This document shows, one piece after another, positions 14,975 through 23,905 of a DNA stretch of 37,886 nucleotides. The notes below the pieces were generated by a model. That model had not been told where the DNA came from. It saw only the letters and a list, made by a program, of their open reading frames with translations, and searched no databases. Each line of letters starts with the position of its first letter. The stretch's first letter is position 1. The position numbers and the translations under genes were made by a program. The DNA comes from Alphaproteobacteria bacterium (GTDB lineage Bacteria > Pseudomonadota > Alphaproteobacteria > Rhodospirillales > WMHbin7): contig JADFZV010000030.1 of assembly GCA_015232335.1 (NCBI GenBank), positions 1 to 37,886 of the forward strand, given 5' to 3'.

Positions 14975-15850
14975 ATGACAGGCGCAGCTATACCAATCGA
15001 CGGGGCGGCAAAGGGGAGCGGCTCCTCTGATGTCAGGCACAACGACAGATCCACCATCGATTTCCCCTACCTTGACCTGGATGCTGGGATTGAGGTTGCA
15101 AAGGCTATCTACGATCACGCCGGACTCGGTGCGTGTGAGGTCGATCAGCTTGCGGCCCAGATGAAGCAGACGGTAAGCGGTGCCTTCAGGATGAAAACGG
15201 CTACCGCCAAAACGTTTGGTCTTGTCGAAAAGGACAGTAGGTCCGCCTTCAAACTTTCCCCCGTTGGCAGGAAACTAGTTCATCCGGATTCAGAGGCGGA
15301 AGGGAAGGCAGAAGCGTTTCTCACCGTCCCTCTGTATCGAGAAATTTACGAAAAGTATAAGGGCCATTTGCTCCCACCCTTGAAGGCGCTTGAGCGTGAA
15401 ATGTCTTCTCTTGGCGTTGCGCCAAAGCAAGCAGACAAGGCACGACAGGCGTTTGAAAGGTCTGCGCGGCAAGCTGGATTTTTTGCACATGGCGAAGATC
15501 GCCTTGTCCAGCCCAGGGTTGAGCGCGATCCTCTGACTAAGAGGGTGTCTCCCGGCGAGCAGGCCGATGGCGATCCGAATGACTTCAGCGGTGGCGGTGG
15601 GTCTGGTGGTGGCGCAAGCTCAGGTTCTGGTGGTGGAAGCGGTGGTTTTGAAGTTCTTGGCCTTGACCAGCTATTGATCGCGATGCTCAAAAAAATTCCA
15701 TCAGAGGCCGAAGGATGGCCGAAGGAAAAGCGTGTTCGCTGGTTCAGAACTTTCGCCATGAACGTGTCGCAGGTCTACGATGAAGAAGATGATCCCGTAG
15801 ACATCGAGATCACGCTTGCGAAAACAAACGGCGGCCAAGGCAACGCCTGA
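14975..15850 (+). CDS. Uncharacterised protein: winged-helix-like domain, Gly-rich linker, small C-terminal domain
   Basis: 291-aa protein of unknown function. Residues 28-105 look like a winged helix: FPYLDLDAGIEVAKAIYDHAG opens it, then a helix-turn-helix-like VDQLAAQMKQTVSGAFRMKTATAKTFGLV, then a wing and LSPVGRKLVHP. Residues 112-172 are helical, with VPLYREIYEKYKG and LGVAPKQADKARQAFERSA. Residues 203-224 are a Gly/Ser linker. Residues 228-281 form a small domain with GWPKEKRVRWFRTFAMNVSQVYD, a motif I recall only from uncharacterised proteins of mobile regions. Base composition is lower in GC than the neighbours, and it lies between nrdJ and a toxin-antitoxin pair, so transfer is likely. 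It has its own promoter. A DNA-binding or sensing role is possible but unproven. Confidence 0.75.
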   Translation: MTGAAIPIDGAAKGSGSSDVRHNDRSTIDFPYLDLDAGIEVAKAIYDHAGLGACEVDQLAAQMKQTVSGAFRMKTATAKTFGLVEKDSRSAFKLSPVGRKLVHPDSEAEGKAEAFLTVPLYREIYEKYKGHLLPPLKALEREMSSLGVAPKQADKARQAFERSARQAGFFAHGEDRLVQPRVERDPLTKRVSPGEQADGDPNDFSGGGGSGGGASSGSGGGSGGFEVLGLDQLLIAMLKKIPSEAEGWPKEKRVRWFRTFAMNVSQVYDEEDDPVDIEITLAKTNGGQGNA

Positions 15851-15934
15851 CCGCCGTATACGAATTTCGAGTGCTCGTGCATTCCGGCCTGAGAACTGGT
15901 GCACGACAGAACCCAACGAGGAAAGGAGTACCGC

Positions 15935-16000
15935 ATGGCATGGCACGCCATCCGGACATTAGAAGACCGGGATCGGTCGAAAGGTGGCGAACGCGCCTAG
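15935..16000 (+). CDS. Possible 21-aa small peptide with optimal ribosome site
   Basis: AAAGGAG (15922-15928) stands six bases before ATG 15935, the best Shine-Dalgarno in this accessory stretch. The ORF encodes MAWHAIRTLEDRDRSKGGER plus Ala and stops at 15998-16000. A short inverted repeat, ATGGCACGCCAT, overlaps its first codons. It overlaps the start of the next doubtful ORF in another frame, so it could be a leader peptide. It could equally be a remnant of a broken gene. Confidence 0.35.
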   Translation: MAWHAIRTLEDRDRSKGGERA

Positions 16001-16259
16001 ACTGACCCCGCTCCCCGACCCCTTCCAGAAGGGTACGGAACAACGGCACACCATCGGGTCCAATCCGGGTGTGCCGTTGCGCGTTTGTACATGCTGCCAT
16101 GATTTTCTAACTTTGTCAACCAAAGCCGTCGATTCTGCATGGAATCTCAAGACGTTAACTCTCACAGAGGCCATAAAAAATGGGAAAATACAAGACGTTA
16201 TAGCCCAGGAAAAGGCCCAAGGCGTAGGTGCTACGGACATAGATAACCTCGATCAATGA
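15984..16259 (+). CDS. Doubtful hypothetical ORF, possible gene remnant
   Basis: A 91-codon frame from GTG 15984. Its last third, LTLTEAIKNGKIQDVIAQEKAQGVGATDIDNLD, reads like a real small alphaproteobacterial protein (a basic helix with an acidic C-terminus). The first part spans a 12-bp hairpin and has no recognisable family. It may be the 3' remnant of a gene whose start was lost, or a genuine small gene coupled to the upstream 21-codon ORF. Confidence 0.3.
   Translation: MANAPRLTPLPDPFQKGTEQRHTIGSNPGVPLRVCTCCHDFLTLSTKAVDSAWNLKTLTLTEAIKNGKIQDVIAQEKAQGVGATDIDNLDQ
16041..16079. repeat. Perfect 12-bp inverted repeat
   Basis: CAACGGCACACC (16041-16052) and GGTGTGCCGTTG (16068-16079) pair perfectly around a 15-base loop. 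No T-run follows, so it is not an ordinary terminator. It might be a recombination or attachment site, a small RNA element or a repetitive palindrome. Confidence 0.7.
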
Positions 16260-16343
16260 TCGAAACGGCATTATACAGCCCCGATCAGAAGATCAAGCAT
16301 AGCATTCCCTACCGGGAACTCTGAGCGTATCAATGAATTCAGC

Positions 16344-16619
16344 TCACCCCCGCTCCTGTGCCCCATGCCAGACGCGCAGGATGGAGATGCCGGAAGTCTC
16401 GCTGACGTCGTAAACGATAATGTAGGGGGCGACGACGATGTGTTCTCTTGTCCCGGGAACGCGGCCCGGGCGTCCGCGATATGGAAAAACCGTCAGGCTG
16501 TCGCCCGCCAAAACCAGTTCGCGAGCTATTTGCATGGCGGCAAACGGATTTTCCAGGGAAACATAACTGACAATGCGTTCGACGTCGGCAAGGGCAGAGG
16601 CCCGCCAGATCACGCTCAC
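16344..16619 (-). CDS. RelE/ParE family toxin
   Basis: 91-aa toxin of the RelE/ParE superfamily. MSVIWRASALADVERIVSYV opens with the family's first strand and helix; ARELVLAGDSLTVFPYRGRPG and PGTREHIVVAPYIIVYDV carry the conserved Arg/Gly and beta-strand core; it closes with ISILRVWHGAQERG, which includes the usual C-terminal Arg-x-x-His. ParE members poison gyrase and RelE members cut mRNA on the ribosome; the sequence fits ParE/RelE2 better but does not decide. Start ATG 16619 overlaps the antitoxin stop by four bases, so the pair is translationally coupled. Confidence 0.9.
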   Translation of the reverse strand: MSVIWRASALADVERIVSYVSLENPFAAMQIARELVLAGDSLTVFPYRGRPGRVPGTREHIVVAPYIIVYDVSETSGISILRVWHGAQERG

Positions 16620-16801
16620 AACGGCTTTGCCTTGGGAGGCTGGGCCTTGAAATCTCCAGACGCCACTTTCAAAAGCCAGTCGCGCATGTCTTCATGCGAC
16701 ACGCCGTTTCGCTCGGCGCGGGCGACTGCTACCGCCTTAGCCAGCGCTTCCGTTTCGGCCTTGGTGTCATTTCCATCCAGTTTAAGTGCTGGCTCTGTCA
16801 T
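16616..16801 (-). CDS. Type II antitoxin paired with RelE/ParE toxin
   Basis: 61-aa antitoxin encoded directly upstream of the toxin. It has a short N-terminal DNA-binding or dimer region, LAKAVAVARAERNGVSHEDMRDWL (the VSHEDMRDWL helix is typical of antitoxins of this toxin group), and a Pro/Lys-rich C-terminus expected to wrap the toxin. Such antitoxins repress their own operon. The gene begins 41 bp after the alpha/beta hydrolase stop on the same strand, so read-through from that operon is possible. Confidence 0.8.
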   Translation of the reverse strand: MTEPALKLDGNDTKAETEALAKAVAVARAERNGVSHEDMRDWLLKVASGDFKAQPPKAKPL

Positions 16802-16842
16802 GCCTGAATCCTGCCACTTTACATACGGGCCGTCCAGCCTGA

Positions 16843-17637
16843 TTACCTTATCGCACCCAGCCTAAGAGCGCTTTCAATCAGCAGGGGCGAGGCCAGGATG
16901 CTGGTATGGCTTCGGCTATCGTCTAGAAGAAGTTCCGCTTCGATGCCGCTGGCCTTCAGTCTTTCGACATAGCTTTGCGACAGGCTGGGCAGGGTAACGG
17001 TGTCGCCGCCACCCGCCAGCACGATGATTCGCGCTGTCTTGGGAATGCGCTCGATATAGGCCGAGGGGGATTCGCTGAACCAGGTGCCGCTGGAGCGACC
17101 GACCCGCCATGTCTGCACGTCGCATACGCAGCCGATCAGCAGGGCTGCGTCGGCCAGGCCGGGATGGCGCCCCAGGATCACCCCCGACACCGCCGAGCCA
17201 CCGGAATGTCCAACCAGGACCAGACGATCAGGTTTGTGAAAATCCTTGAGCCTTATGATGGCATCGGCGATGGCGTCGATGACCGGCGCCGTCCAGTTGT
17301 CGATGCGGCTCCGCTCGCCCGTGGAAAAATTTCCCTCGTCGTCGTTATAGCCCGGTCGCAGCAGGGCCACGGCGATGGAATTGGCCGACGCCTGCTCGGC
17401 CAGCGGTTTTGCCACCCGGTACATCGAGGTGCCGGGCGAGCCGTCGGAATGATTGCCATGCAGCAGCACATACAGGGTGCGTGGCCCGGTCTCGCCCATT
17501 TTCCCATAGGTTCGGATCAGCAGGCATTCAGTACCCGCCGTCACCCTTGTGCGGTTGTCGGGAGCGTCGCAGGGAGCGGCGAAAGCTTCACCCGAAAAAG
17601 TCACAAGGCAGAACAGGGCAAGCAGGGATAAGCGCAT
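16843..17637 (-). CDS. Secreted alpha/beta hydrolase
   Basis: 264-aa alpha/beta hydrolase with an N-terminal signal peptide (cleavage near AFA-AP, residue 20). The nucleophile is Ser145 in GHSGGS. Asp212 (AGGGDT) and His244 (SRSHTSI) complete a likely triad. The LLHGNHS loop near 59 forms the oxyanion hole. It resembles dienelactone-hydrolase or esterase-type enzymes; substrate is unknown. It lies 8 bp downstream of the YbbP-like permease gene, as last gene of the exporter operon, so it may act on the same compound in the periplasm. Confidence 0.82.
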   Translation of the reverse strand: MRLSLLALFCLVTFSGEAFAAPCDAPDNRTRVTAGTECLLIRTYGKMGETGPRTLYVLLHGNHSDGSPGTSMYRVAKPLAEQASANSIAVALLRPGYNDDEGNFSTGERSRIDNWTAPVIDAIADAIIRLKDFHKPDRLVLVGHSGGSAVSGVILGRHPGLADAALLIGCVCDVQTWRVGRSSGTWFSESPSAYIERIPKTARIIVLAGGGDTVTLPSLSQSYVERLKASGIEAELLLDDSRSHTSILASPLLIESALRLGAIR

Positions 17638-17645
17638 GTCAGGTC

Positions 17646-20162
17646 CTATTCGTTGCGAAGATAGGGGGCTGCCTTGGCCGACAGCGCTCTTGCCGTGACC
17701 AGATGGCCAGCAAGCAAGGTAGCGGCAAGACCGAAGAGCAGAAGTCCCAGGCTGGTGGCGGGCAGAAAGCGCCAGTCCATGCGCATCAATTCGCTTAAAA
17801 TGCCGAAGGCGGCCAGGGTGCCGATCACTCCCGCCAGAGCCGAGGTGGCAATGCCCAGCAGCAGGAATTCCAGAAGATAGGCTCGAAACAACATTTTCGA
17901 ATCCGCTCCCAGCACCTTCAGCACCACGGTTTCATAGACCCGCCTGCGCAGGCTGGCCGCCACGGCGCCCGCCAGAACCAGGCCGCCAGCAGGCAATGTC
18001 GCCGCCGCCATCACGGCCAGGGCAGCACCGGCCCCTTCCAACACGCCCTTGATCGATTCCAGGGCCTGGCGCACGCGGATGGCCGAGACATTGGGAAGCG
18101 CATCGGTGACCGAGCGTTCGATGGCGTTCTCAAACGCGGCGTCAGCCTTGGCGGTGGCCAGCAGCGTGTGCGGCGCTCCCTCCAGAACGCCCGGCGAGAA
18201 AAGGAAGGCGAAATTCATGCTGGCCGCACTCCAGTCGATTTCGCGCAGTGAGCTGACTTCTGCCTCGATGAAGCGGCCCAGAATATCGACGCCGATGCGG
18301 CTTCCCAGGCGCACACCCAACCCCTGGGCCAGACGCGCATCGACCGAGACCAGAGGTGGGCCCTGATAATCCTCGGGCCACCAGCTTCCCTTCACCAGAT
18401 GCGTGGCCTCGGGCATTTTCGCCGCACTTGAGAATCCGCGGTCCCCCTCCAGCGCCCAGCGGGCATGGTGGGAGACTGTTTTGATGGTGAGAGGCTTTCC
18501 ATCCAGCATGGTCAGGCGGCCGCGCACCATGGGGGCCATGTGAATTTCGCGCGCCTGCTCCCCCGCTGCCGCCTTCAGGAAGATGTCCTTCTGATCGGGT
18601 TGAATATCGATGAAGAAGAAGGCGGGCGCTTCCTCGGGCAGGCGGCTTTCGATCTGGTTGCGCAGATTGGCCTCGATCTGGGCCAGCGTGGTCAGCACGG
18701 CCAGCCCAATGCCCAGCGAAACCACGACGCTGGCGGCCGGCGAGCCGGGGCGGAAAAGCTGGCCCAGGGCCAGACGCAGCCCTGGGCTGTGGGCGTGGCG
18801 CGAAAGCCTGCGTGCTGCACTTGCCAGAAGAAAAGCCAGCAGGCGAAAGAGGGCAAGGCTGAGAGAGGCGATACCGACGAACCACAAGGCCAGGCCACGG
18901 TCGGGCGAGGTCGCTACCACCAGAACAGCCAGGGCGAGGGCGGGCGGTGCCGCCAGGGCCAGGGCACCCAACCGGCGCCGCAAGGGAAGTCTTGTGATAT
19001 GGGCGCGCATGGCGGCGATGGGCGAGGTGTTGCGCACCACGGCCAGGGGAATGATGCCAAAGGCGATGGCGACCAACAGACCGGCCAGGGCGGCCTTGAT
19101 CAGGGGCGCCGGATAGATGTCCAGAATCATGCGCACCGGCAGCGAATTATTCACCACATCCTGGGCGGCCAGGGGAATGACCACGCCAAGCCCCAGGCCG
19201 AGGAAAATGCCCAGCAAAGCCAGGGCCAGAACCTCTAATCCATAGACGGTGAAGACAAGGCCGTTTCCCGCTCCCAGGCATTTCAGAATGGCGATGCTCT
19301 GGGCCTTGGTTTCCAGATGGCTTTTGACCGCATTGGCGACACCGACGCCGCCCACCAGCAGGCCGGTCAGCCCGGTGAGGGTGAGAAACATCGACAGATT
19401 GTCGAGAAAGCGTTTCAGGCCAGGAGCGGCTTCCTCGAAGCTGCGCAGGCGCCAAGGGGCGTTGGGAAAACGGCGTTCCAGTTCCGCCGTGATCTTCGTC
19501 GCATCCAAGCCAGGGTCCAGCGCAACACCCGCGATATGGCGCACGATGCTGCCCGGCATCAAGAGTCCGCTGGCTGCCAGGGCTTCATGCGACATCATCA
19601 GGCGCGGCCCCAGCAGAAAGGGCGAAGCCACTTTGTCGGGCTCGGAAAGAATCGTGCCCACAAGGCGAAGGCGCGCGGCCCCCAGTTCGATCAGCTCGCC
19701 CGGTTTCACCTGAAGGCGCTCGGCCAGACCGGGATCGGCCAGGGCCGGGAATATGCCGTCATGGGCGGTGAAGAGATCAATCCCCTCTGGCTCGGTGCGC
19801 AAAGTCCCGTAGAGCGGATAGGCCGCGTCCACCGTCTTCAGTTCGACCAGACTGCGCCTGTCGTTCGCTGCTTTTACCATGGCTCGCATCTCGGCGCGCT
19901 GGGTCAGGCGCCCTTGTTCCTTCAGCCAGCCGCTTACCTCGGCATCAAGCGGACGGTAGGATTGGCTGATGGTCAGATCGCCGCCCAGAAGGGAACGGGA
20001 ATCCGCATTCAGCCCGGCCTGTACGGCCTCGGTCAATTCTCCGGCCGCCGTGATGGTGGCAACGCCAAGGGCTAGGCAAGCCAGGAAAATGCGAAAGCCC
20101 TTGAAGCCCCGCTTGAGGTCGGCCTTCAATTCGCGCCTGACCAGAATGAGGGCGGGGCTCAT
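17646..20162 (-). CDS. ABC transporter permease, YbbP-like (two FtsX domains)
   Basis: 838-aa permease of the MacB/FtsX (type VII) superfamily, architecture as E. coli YbbP. There is an N-terminal helix after RRELKADLKRGFKGFRIFLACLALG, then a large periplasmic domain, three helices of the first FtsX domain (about 250-385), further central helices, a second periplasmic domain and a second FtsX domain (about 710-830). Proteins of this class move lipids or hydrophobic molecules out of the inner membrane, or transmit force to the periplasm. ATG 20162 overlaps the methyltransferase stop by four bases. Partner ATPase is two genes upstream. Confidence 0.88.
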   Translation of the reverse strand: MSPALILVRRELKADLKRGFKGFRIFLACLALGVATITAAGELTEAVQAGLNADSRSLLGGDLTISQSYRPLDAEVSGWLKEQGRLTQRAEMRAMVKAANDRRSLVELKTVDAAYPLYGTLRTEPEGIDLFTAHDGIFPALADPGLAERLQVKPGELIELGAARLRLVGTILSEPDKVASPFLLGPRLMMSHEALAASGLLMPGSIVRHIAGVALDPGLDATKITAELERRFPNAPWRLRSFEEAAPGLKRFLDNLSMFLTLTGLTGLLVGGVGVANAVKSHLETKAQSIAILKCLGAGNGLVFTVYGLEVLALALLGIFLGLGLGVVIPLAAQDVVNNSLPVRMILDIYPAPLIKAALAGLLVAIAFGIIPLAVVRNTSPIAAMRAHITRLPLRRRLGALALAAPPALALAVLVVATSPDRGLALWFVGIASLSLALFRLLAFLLASAARRLSRHAHSPGLRLALGQLFRPGSPAASVVVSLGIGLAVLTTLAQIEANLRNQIESRLPEEAPAFFFIDIQPDQKDIFLKAAAGEQAREIHMAPMVRGRLTMLDGKPLTIKTVSHHARWALEGDRGFSSAAKMPEATHLVKGSWWPEDYQGPPLVSVDARLAQGLGVRLGSRIGVDILGRFIEAEVSSLREIDWSAASMNFAFLFSPGVLEGAPHTLLATAKADAAFENAIERSVTDALPNVSAIRVRQALESIKGVLEGAGAALAVMAAATLPAGGLVLAGAVAASLRRRVYETVVLKVLGADSKMLFRAYLLEFLLLGIATSALAGVIGTLAAFGILSELMRMDWRFLPATSLGLLLFGLAATLLAGHLVTARALSAKAAPYLRNE

Positions 20163-20868
20163 CCCGTCTTGTCTTTCAGGGCCAGCCAGCCGCCGAACAG
20201 GAAGGCCTGATGGAAATGCTCGACCGAGCCGAAACCGGCCTGATGCAAAAGCTTGAACAGACGCGTCTCGGGCACGAAATGAACGTCCCTGGCCACATGC
20301 TTCAGGCCCTTCTCGACCTCGACCGGATCGACGCCATGCGCAAGTTGCCAGCGCGTCCAGGCCGCCAGCATGCGAGCGAAGCGATCAGTGTCGGAGGTGC
20401 CGTGCAGATCGGCCAGCAGCAGGGGCGCATTTGGCTTCAGGTGACTGGCGATGGCTGACAGCAGCCCGGCCTTGGCGCCGTCGTCTTGCAGGAAATGCAT
20501 GACCAGAAGACAGGTTGCGGCATCGAAGCGCAGGTTCGGGTCCAGATCCTCGGCTTTGGCGCAGATCAGGTCGCAACGCTTTTGCAAATTCTTGCCAGCC
20601 AAGCGTTCGCGGGCCTGGTCCAGCATGGCCTGGGAAGGGTCGATGCCGGTAAAGCGCCAGCCGGGATGATGCGCGGCCAGGCGTTCGATCTCTTCTCCGG
20701 TGCCGCAGCCGACGATCAGCAAATGGGCATCGGGTTTCAGAATCCCCTCAAGCAGGAACTGAGCCATGGCATGCAGCGTTTCGTAGCCGGGAATCACCTT
20801 GCGCACGGTCTCGTCGTAGCGCTTTGCCCGCTGGTCGTGAAAATGTTCTTTGATCCCGCCCTCGTCGG

Positions 20869-20872
<4 letters not shown>
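20159..20872 (-). CDS. Class I SAM-dependent methyltransferase
   Basis: 237-aa methyltransferase with motif I LLIVGCGTGEE at 51-61, acidic residue Asp78 (FTGIDPSQAM) binding the ribose, and motif IV region DAATCLLVMHFLQDDG. Folded like small-molecule methyltransferases; substrate unknown. It overlaps both neighbours by four bases (ATGA on each side), sitting between the ATPase and the permease of one ABC exporter, which in E. coli are adjacent. The enzyme is thus likely tied to the exporter's substrate. Confidence 0.85.
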
Positions 20873-21547
<675 letters not shown>

Positions 21548-21549
<2 letters not shown>

Positions 21550-22195
21550 GGGGGTCCATATCAAACGTTTCTTGTGTCATGCTGGCCTTGTTCTTCTGCT
21601 TTATCAAGCCTTTCCAGCCAGGGCCGAGGCGCTGCGCCTGCTTGCCTTCGGCGACAGCCTGATCGCCGGATATGGCCTGGCGAGAAGCGAGGGCTTCGCG
21701 CCCCGCCTGGAAGAGGCCCTGAAAGCCCGGGGGCGAGACGTCCGGGTGATCAATGGCGGCGTTTCGGGCGACACCACGGCGGGTGGGCTGGCCAGGCTTG
21801 GCTGGGCCTTGGCCGAATCGCCTGAAGCCGCCCTGGTCGAACTGGGTGCTAACGATATGCTGCGCGGCCTGTCGCCCGAAGAGGCTGAACGCAATCTGGG
21901 GATGATCTTGTCCCGGTTCAAGGAAAAGAACATCCCCGTTCTGCTGATTGGCATGAAGGCTTCGGCCAATTTCGGAACAGACTATGCCGTGCGCTTCGAT
22001 TCCTTGTATCCTCGTCTGGCCAAGCAATATGGCGTGGCCTTGTATCCTTTCTTTCTGGATGGAGTTGCCTTGAACCCGACGCTGAACCAGGACGACGGGC
22101 TGCATCCCAACGCCCTAGGCGTTCAAGAAATCGTGCGCCGCATCCTGCCTTTCGTTGAAGGTGTGCTGGCGCGTGCCAAGGCGGGGCGCTCGTGA
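21548..22195 (+). CDS. tesA: Arylesterase / SGNH hydrolase (TesA-like)
   Basis: 215-aa periplasmic GDSL/SGNH hydrolase. The signal peptide covers about residues 1-25 (basic HIKR, then hydrophobic GLVLLLYQAFPARA). Block I FGDSLIAGYG holds the catalytic Ser, block II NGGVSGDTTAGG the Gly, block III LGANDMLRG the Asn, and block V DDGLHPN the Asp and His. In E. coli TesA acts on thioesters and lysophospholipids. The gene lies head to head with the YbbA-like ATPase, the same order as E. coli tesA-ybbA-ybbP. Only a weak ribosome site is visible. Confidence 0.9.
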
Positions 22196-23334
22196 AGGAG
22201 TCCAGCGATTTCAAGTCGGCCTATGCCGAAGGCGATGGCTGGGCCAATGTCGCCAAGCATCTGTTGATGCAACTAAGTGGCCCGGCGCTGGGGCATCGTC
22301 TGGGCATTCTTTACGTAACCCCCGAATTGTCGCGTGATCTGGGCAGCATCTTGGCCTTTCTGCGCGAAACGACGCGGGTGCCGCATTGGGTGGGCGGCGC
22401 GGGCTTCGGTGTTCTTGGCCTGACGGCGGATGGACTTGCGCGCGAAGCCAGGGGAAAGCCTGCGGCGGGCGTGATGACCATGGCCATCGATTCTCCGGCC
22501 TTTCGCATCTTCACCTTCCAGGGGCGAGAGCTGGGGCGCGTCAAGGGCATTCTGTCCAAATGGGCCAAGGCCGAGCATCATCCGCTGACCGCTCTTGTGC
22601 ATGCCGATCCGGTCAATCCGCAGACGCAGCTTTTGCTGGAGGGCTTTTCCACTGCCTCCGACGGTTATCTCGTGGGGGGGCTGACCTACAGCCCCGAAAA
22701 GCGGGGTGCTGATTTCAAGGGCCACCTTGCTGACAAAGCGGTGGCGGGCGGGTTGTCGGGGCTTTTGCTAGCCCCCGGTGTGCCGCTGGCCGTGGGTGTC
22801 ACGCAAGGTGTCGTCACCCTGGGCGACTGGCATGAAATCACGGATGGCGAAGGCAATCACATTCTGCGCCTGGACGGTCGCCCGGCAACCGACGTGCTGG
22901 AGGAAGAGGCGGGCGATGTGCAAGCTGCGCTGGGCTTCGTGCATCTGGCCGTTCCCGATGCCGGTCTCGATACCGGGGCCTATGTCGTGCAGAATCTGGG
23001 CGGCATCGATCCCGTGCGGGCCCGCCTGACGGCAAGTTTCATGGCCGAGCCGGGCTTAAGAGTTCGCTTCGTGCGCCGCGATACGAAGGCGGCCGAAGAG
23101 GATCTTCTGCGCATGATTGCCGATCTGCGCCGTCGCCTGGGCGGCGCGCCCAAGGGAGTGGTGATGATTTCCTGCATCGCAAGGGGGGCCGCCCTGTTCG
23201 GAAGCCCGAACCGAGAAATGGAACTAGCCGCCAAGGCATTAGGCGGTTGTCCCATGGTGGGATTTCTGGCCGGAGGCGAAATTCTGCGCAACCGTCTTCA
23301 GTCCCACAGCACTGTCATGCTGGCCTTCGGGTGA
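22192..23334 (+). CDS. FIST domain-containing protein
   Basis: 380-aa protein of the FIST family, predicted to sense small ligands and often found with chemotaxis or two-component proteins. The FIST N domain (about 30-215) includes VPHWVGGAGFGVLG and DGYLVGGLTYSP, a doubled Gly motif. The FIST C domain (about 225-370) ends in MVGFLAGGEILRN, a family hallmark, and LQSHSTVMLAFG. It starts at GTG 22192, overlapping the arylesterase stop, so it is translationally coupled to it. There is no membrane segment, so it acts in the cytosol, unlike its upstream partner. Confidence 0.88.
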   Translation: MKESSDFKSAYAEGDGWANVAKHLLMQLSGPALGHRLGILYVTPELSRDLGSILAFLRETTRVPHWVGGAGFGVLGLTADGLAREARGKPAAGVMTMAIDSPAFRIFTFQGRELGRVKGILSKWAKAEHHPLTALVHADPVNPQTQLLLEGFSTASDGYLVGGLTYSPEKRGADFKGHLADKAVAGGLSGLLLAPGVPLAVGVTQGVVTLGDWHEITDGEGNHILRLDGRPATDVLEEEAGDVQAALGFVHLAVPDAGLDTGAYVVQNLGGIDPVRARLTASFMAEPGLRVRFVRRDTKAAEEDLLRMIADLRRRLGGAPKGVVMISCIARGAALFGSPNREMELAAKALGGCPMVGFLAGGEILRNRLQSHSTVMLAFG

Positions 23335-23338
23335 CATC

Positions 23339-23905
23339 GTGCTGCGCTTGTTCGTCGGCCTCGATCTTGCGCCAACGGCTCGCGAGCGTTTGGCTGTGCT
23401 GGCTTCTGGCCTGCAAGGCGCTCGTTGGGTCGATCCGCCATCTTATCACGTAACGCTTGCCTTCATCGGCGAGGTCGATGCGGCGGTGGCGCAAAACCTC
23501 GATCGGGAACTGTCTCTGGTCAAGGCCGCTTCCTTCGACCTTGAAATTTCCGGCGTCGGCAGTTTTGAAACCAAAGGCAAGTTGAGAGCGATTTGGGCGG
23601 GGGTGACGCTGTCAAAGCCGCTCGAACTTCTGCAAGGCCGCGTGGCCGCCGCCTGCGCAAGGGCGGAAATCAAGCTTGAGGCCCGCAAGTTCAAGCCGCA
23701 TGTCTCGCTGGCCCGCTTTAAGGAGCAGCCCTCGAAGGAGAGGTTGGGCGACTGGCTGATGACCAACGGCCTTTTGCTTCTGAACAAGCAGACCGTAAAA
23801 GACTTTGTTTTGTTCCGAAGCCATCTGGGCGGCACCGGACCCTATTACGAGGCTCTCGTCCGCTATCCTCTTTTATCTATCTCGACCGTTCCGCTGGAAA
23901 GGTGA
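23339..23905 (+). CDS. thpR: RNA 2',3'-cyclic phosphodiesterase
   Basis: 188-aa member of the 2H phosphoesterase family (LigT/ThpR), which opens 2',3'-cyclic phosphate ends of RNA. Its two HxT/Sx motifs are HVTL with His37 and HVSL with His121, at the usual spacing. RLFVGLDL opens the protein. GTG 23339 follows the FIST stop after four bases. The last 29 bases overlap the end of the convergent kinase gene. Length is normal. Confidence 0.9.
   Translation: MLRLFVGLDLAPTARERLAVLASGLQGARWVDPPSYHVTLAFIGEVDAAVAQNLDRELSLVKAASFDLEISGVGSFETKGKLRAIWAGVTLSKPLELLQGRVAAACARAEIKLEARKFKPHVSLARFKEQPSKERLGDWLMTNGLLLLNKQTVKDFVLFRSHLGGTGPYYEALVRYPLLSISTVPLER

Noticed and set aside
16041..16079. tRNA or T-arm minihelix
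   Set aside because: The loop GTCCAAT lacks the TTC start, and there are no D-arm or anticodon arm; it is only a hairpin.
16305..16318. TTCCC-TACC-GGGAA hairpin as toxin terminator
   Set aside because: The stem is only five pairs with no T-run on either strand.
16893..20075. Long plus-strand frames opposite the hydrolase and permease genes
   Set aside because: These are GC-driven shadow frames, rich in His, Gln, Arg and Gly and without motifs; the minus-strand genes have full family motifs.
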